Positions 59,401 through 64,000 of a stretch of DNA of 64,000 bases are shown here, piece by piece; position 1 is the stretch's first letter; every line of letters starts with the position of its first letter. The position numbers and the translations under genes were made by a program. The DNA comes from Mya arenaria (taxonomy: Eukaryota; Mollusca; Bivalvia; Myida; Myidae): assembly GCF_026914265.1 (NCBI RefSeq), contig NC_069123.1, positions 33,374,678 through 33,438,677 on the forward strand. Reading direction: 5' to 3'. The notes under the pieces were generated by a model, which saw only the letters and a program-made list of their open reading frames with translations, was not told the DNA's origin and searched no databases.

Positions 59401-62340
59401 TGATTGTGGAAATCAGGGAAATATATTTATGTAAATTTCAGATGATAAACCAAAACTAAACGTTTGATATAAAAAAAATGCATTTAGTCAAAACGTCTCA
59501 GGGATATAGTTAGAAGAGTTGCCAAGTATATTAGTGAACTTGTTTTGTTTGCCGTTGTCAACGATAATACTGGCTGAAGCACGCCATTTAGAAAATAACA
59601 AGCACATGGATTTGTTGGTGATACTGCGTGTGAGAAGTTGAGCAAAAATGACATGAAAATTAATCATTTTAAGCATGTTTTACACAAAATTCAATATGCT
59701 TTTGAGAATATATGTGCTTCATTCACTGATTTCACTGCAAAGTTCAGTGTAAGCGGTCTTTGCTAAGCGGCGAGTGATGCGGTGCGATTTAATGTAGCCG
59801 CAACGCGCGATTTTGGGCCTTCGGACTTACATTTGCTTTGTATTGAATTATTGGGTATTTGTGTGACATGACCTTTCAGGAATCATTACTGGAAATGCCA
59901 TGATGATTTTTATTTTAAATTGAGTAAAATATGTGTTTTACAAGTAATAAATGTAACACACATAACTTCCAGTATTGAAATGACACGCATAATAATAAAT
60001 CTATCATAATTCTAACTAACTTAGAATTTTATTTTTATTTAAACATGAGTTCATTCATTGTAAAAAATAGTCAATAAAATTATGTGCCAATGACAATCAT
60101 CTAAATTATTATTTTGGAAGAAATCAATGCGCATTAAAAAATCCCTTTTTGGCATTATTTTATCTTTGATTATATCATTTATAATACTAATGTCGGAAGG
60201 TCCAAAATCGCGCATTTAAGCTTATATATCAAAGGCGCATAATAAAAGTTGATGCATTTTTTTTATTTCAATGCATTTTCATGTGTTTTCCTAATACACG
60301 ATGGATTGTTTAGTGAAACACAATAGTTTGATGAATACTACCACACTGCAAACATTGAAAGTATATATGTAACGCGCACAAAATGTTTCCAAACAGATAG
60401 GTTCATTATTTGCCCCGAACATTCTCAACATAAAAAAAAGCCATTGTATTGTTTGAAGCGTATATTGAAATAACCTTTGCGCCATTGATAATGAAATTTC
60501 TCTTCCACCAATTAATAAAGAATTATGTTTTAAAAATATATTCAGATTGTAAAAAAAGTGGCCTTTTTTGCTATTTTTGATGAATTTGATATATTTAGCC
60601 GCTGAATTCACCAGCATCTTATCTATATCTTTCCCACGTTTAGCTTTTCACATGCAAACACAAAAACATGTGGTTTAAACGTTTTTGATGGTAAGATATG
60701 CGGCCACAATCATTTTTATTTATTAAATTAACAAAAAAAGGACCAATAAATGTCATTTGTCACATTCTCAACCTATTTATTTTTTATCAAGCATTTCCAA
60801 ATTGTCTGGTGAAATAGAACACATGTCTGGGCAGATTGTTCAGAACTTTGCTCACAACTTAATTAAGGACATCGTTGGTTAGTTTTAAAACGTGAAATAT
60901 TTGATAATGTGCTCATATGTTAAACTACAAACAAGTCCACCTAAAACAGATGTCTCAATTATTGTTAGAAATACAGAATGTATTGGTGTATCCAACTTCT
61001 ACAACAAGAACGATTTGAAAGTTTTCAATGATTGCGATAAAAACGTTGTTAACTCTATCAAAGTTCTGACCAATCGGCCCATAGTGTATATACTTGCTTT
61101 ATATAAGACTTGTATATTATCAAACCAAAGATTTTAGGTACCAGCACTTATTTCTTACATTGGGCGGACTAATAGCTGAGTATGAGCTGCCGTGAACATA
61201 CCCTAAATTTAGAATGCTTATGACTTTAATTGTAAAATATGGTTATTTTATCTTGCGAAAACAACAGCTTCTTAACTTTCACAAATAAAGCGCTTGTCTG
61301 TTTCGCTATTTGAAACTAAGCATTATGTAGCAACATATAACGATCTCATATGGATTGTTATTATTCATGACGACTTCTAAACAAACAAATATGATTAGTG
61401 TTTGAATACTATTTTTTTTTCTAATGAGATAATAGAAGTTAAAAAATCCTATTTAATCTACAAAAAATATTGTGCAAATATAGTCTACGGTTTTTATGTT
61501 GTTGTTTTTTAAAACTGAACCGAACGATGTGTGCTTGTAATAATTATATTAATCCAATTAAATGGTCCACCGCAAAGACCAGTTTCATTGATATTCTAAA
61601 GGGACTAGACATTAGATTGTTCACAAATCGGCAAATACATTATTTTCACAAAAGAAGCCTAACATTGTCAATACGAGCTAGTATGAGGCCGATATTTTAC
61701 ATGATAAAAAGTATATTTTGTCGCTGTCTCAGCTGAGTTTCCCCCTTTAAAAGTGTGCATATCTAGCATGTAAAAGTCACGTGACTAGTACAGCTACATT
61801 TATACCTCCGCTATTTTTAAATTAACTGGGATTTAAGTGGTAGACAAACCCAGTAAATTTCTAATTAGAACAATACGCAAAACCTTCAAAAGACAAATGT
61901 GTCGTTAACGATGTGATACACCGGTAAGTAAGATTCAATGCGTTGTACCCAACGTAAGTTTTTGACAATTTTTTGTTTTTCTTGCACTACCGTTTGGTGT
62001 CTAGTCGCTTTAACGCTTACAAACACTCTTGTATATTAATTATATTAACTTGAAAAGTTGTTCTTCAATTGATTTGGTGCTTTTTAAGATCCTCTGCCCC
62101 GGTTTCTCGAAAATACTTAGCTTATTTTACCACTTTACAGTCTTGCATGGCTCAAAATAATGAACTTTATTACACTGTAATTAGTTTGTAAAATTGATAA
62201 AAGTAATAATATTAATAATATTAATTTATTGTAGTGTTTTACGTGTAATATGCATTACTTAAGTTCAACTTGGTTTCCAGTGAAGTGATTCACTAATTAA
62301 ATAGTTATGATTCATAATAGTAAAGTCCTTAGGTTTTACT
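59400..62340. other. intergenic, no gene supported
   Basis: Inverted blocks GCGCGATTTTGGGCCTTCGG (near 59804) and GGAAGGTCCAAAATCGCGC (near 60195) may bound a TIR element of about 410 bp. A GTCACGTGAC palindrome is at 61776-61785. Frames up to 108 residues show no domain. Confidence 0.4.
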
Positions 62341-62351
62341 GCTTAATGGAA

Positions 62352-62440
62352 ATTACTACGCGTTCTACGTAGTTTAGAATTCTGACATTGAAAACCGTCC
62401 TTATACATTCGTGGTTGTTTTCGATGGAGAATAGCCTACT
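62352..62440. mobile_element. diverged MITE-B remnant
   Basis: ATTACTACGCG, AACCGTCC and GGTTGTTTTCGATGG occur in the same order as in the right half of MITE-B, but the end itself is degraded. Confidence 0.45.
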
Positions 62441-64000
62441 TGCTCCGGACGTTAGCACACACAATTTGGTTATGCTATTTATAAATAAATCAAAATATTT
62501 TAAAACAAGGATTGCTTTCATTTTCATTTACAATATACACTGGATTTAATTAGTGTTCGCAGTCAAGAATTTTCGAGAAACTGTGACCTGACCTTTAGGA
62601 CGTTGGAATCAGCAGCCTGCTAAAGTACATCCCACACTACAAGTATATTAAGATGTTTTGTATTCACACAATTCAAGTTCAGTCAATTACACGTTCATGT
62701 ATTTTTTGTGTGCATACCATACACGAATATACAGTGTTGATCTAGATCTAAATAACATAACGTGCACTTGTTTCTTGGATTGTTTTGGTCAAATGCCATT
62801 TTTGATTTTAAAGTGATTTTTTCTTTATTCGTAGACTACTATCAGATGATGTAGTATTAATCATGTATGGCCGTATTAACCTTGAATCATACTGCAATGG
62901 AATTGAATTCCTAAAATAAGACTTGACTGGCATCAATATTTCATGACTATCTATTGATTAGTCATCAACTTACTTTTCAGCAAACTGATATATGGAAAAC
63001 ACGTTCCTACCCTTCTAAATTCAAACTGCAATACACAATTACCTCACTTTTTAAAAAAATACACGAGCAAGTACACATGCATCTTCGTAAACAGAGGCTC
63101 TGGGCGTTTTTGTTGGTAATAAACAAGTTTTGGTTTTATATTGGTTTCACGCAATGTGTGTTTGTTATGACGATTTCAGATAAAATGAAAATTTGAAACT
63201 ATAGTAACCCTCCCCGGAGGCAGTTGCGTCGGTTCGTTCCATCCGAAAACTATCTCACTTTGAAAAAACACACACCCGTGCGGACGACAGTGATCCAGCA
63301 CGTATGTTGAAACACCAATTAGTTAAATCAGGTAAACGAGTATATGCGGTATCATTGTCATGAAGAAATTAAGAAATAATGCATACATACAAAAACTCCA
63401 TAATGTTTTTGAAGCTGTACACAGAAAAATTGTTACTTCGAGCAAAACTTTCGAAACATGTTTCAAAACCGCCGATACTCTTGAAACCAAAACTGAATTT
63501 AGTTTGGTATTAACAAAAACGCCCTTATTTGACATATCCGTTATCTTTACAAATCAATATTAAGGTACTTCTACATTAATATGTGAAATTTAGATGCGTG
63601 TTAACCCCATATACTTTAGTATCATCGAACCGGGAAGGAATACGTAAAAGTGATACAAGAACGAACATTTGATTTGACCTTGACTGATTGCAGAATAGGT
63701 AACTTAAGGTCCGATTTTTGTTAAAATAAAAGCCTAATACAGTCAGCAATATATTCATGTTTACTGCATTTTCGGTTAATTATTTTACATAACACGCAAG
63801 TAATACCGGTTCGAATGATACCAACATTATATAGGGGTCAATTATTCTGGCCAAAGAAGATAACAACGATACCAATGATGTTGATACAGAGATAAGATAT
63901 GAAGAAGAGTCTATCTGTCACACAGCAAATCACCTTCCACTCTCTCAAGCATTTCTCTCTCATTTCTGCTTTTGCCCTTTTCTCATTGATCTGTTCAAGA
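62441..64000. other. intergenic, nothing recognised
   Basis: AT-rich. Frames at 62954-63196 and 63360-63563 have no recognisable domain. Confidence 0.4.

Noticed and set aside
61776..61785. GTCACGTGAC as a lysosomal-gene (CLEAR) promoter element
   Set aside because: The motif is exact, but no gene start is recognisable nearby and such palindromes also occur in the local MITEs.

Overview
The window is nuclear DNA of an animal, very probably a marine or freshwater bivalve mollusc. It is AT-rich, its genes are split into small GT-AG exons with multi-kilobase introns, and most of the space between exons is dispersed and tandem repeat of kinds I associate with bivalve genomes. These include short elements ending in TTAA or TA, repeats built on AAGGTCA blocks, and repeats beginning ATTCGAAGAATAAGGAG. 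The species assignment is inference; no rRNA or mitochondrial marker is present.

Three protein genes can be supported, all on the + strand. (1) 733-11889: the 3' eight exons of a coilin gene (Cajal-body scaffold), ending in the C-terminal Tudor-like domain; the N-terminal domain lies upstream of the window. (2) 24136-27678: a histidine-acid-phosphatase-family gene most like 2-phosphoxylose phosphatase 1 (PXYLP1, a Golgi enzyme of glycosaminoglycan linker maturation). Every catalytic signature I can align is substituted, so it looks like a pseudoenzyme. (3) 38761-48641: a five-exon gene for a TGN38/TGN46-like protein (TGOLN2 family). It has a signal peptide, a cysteine-rich luminal domain, 11-residue luminal repeats, one membrane span and a cytosolic tail with a YKRL sorting motif. 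It uses one GC-AG intron. Genes 2 and 3 would both act in the Golgi/TGN, but nothing shows that they are functionally linked. Exon joins were accepted because reading phases match across each intron.

Between and inside the genes: coilin introns hold an 808-bp terminal-inverted-repeat (TIR) element, a ~178-bp tandem repeat and a 2-kb, 34-bp minisatellite. 12.1-24.1 kb holds a reverse-transcriptase relic, a TA-flanked MITE, a possible Helitron-type element and pyrimidine-rich sequence. 28.5-38.7 kb holds hairpins, a tRNA-like stretch inside a TTAA-flanked MITE, a GC-rich 42-bp minisatellite, and a decayed Ulp1-protease/PHD-finger transposon relic carrying a MITE within a MITE. The TGOLN2-like introns hold an element with five perfect AGGTCAnnnTGACCT palindromes. 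48.6-64 kb has no gene I can support; it holds MITEs, a 20-bp and a ~36-bp tandem repeat, and AT-rich unique sequence.

The best leads are the apparent loss of the active site in the PXYLP1-like gene, the three-layer transposon nest with a 9-bp target duplication, and the array of nuclear-receptor-type palindromes in a TGOLN2-like intron.
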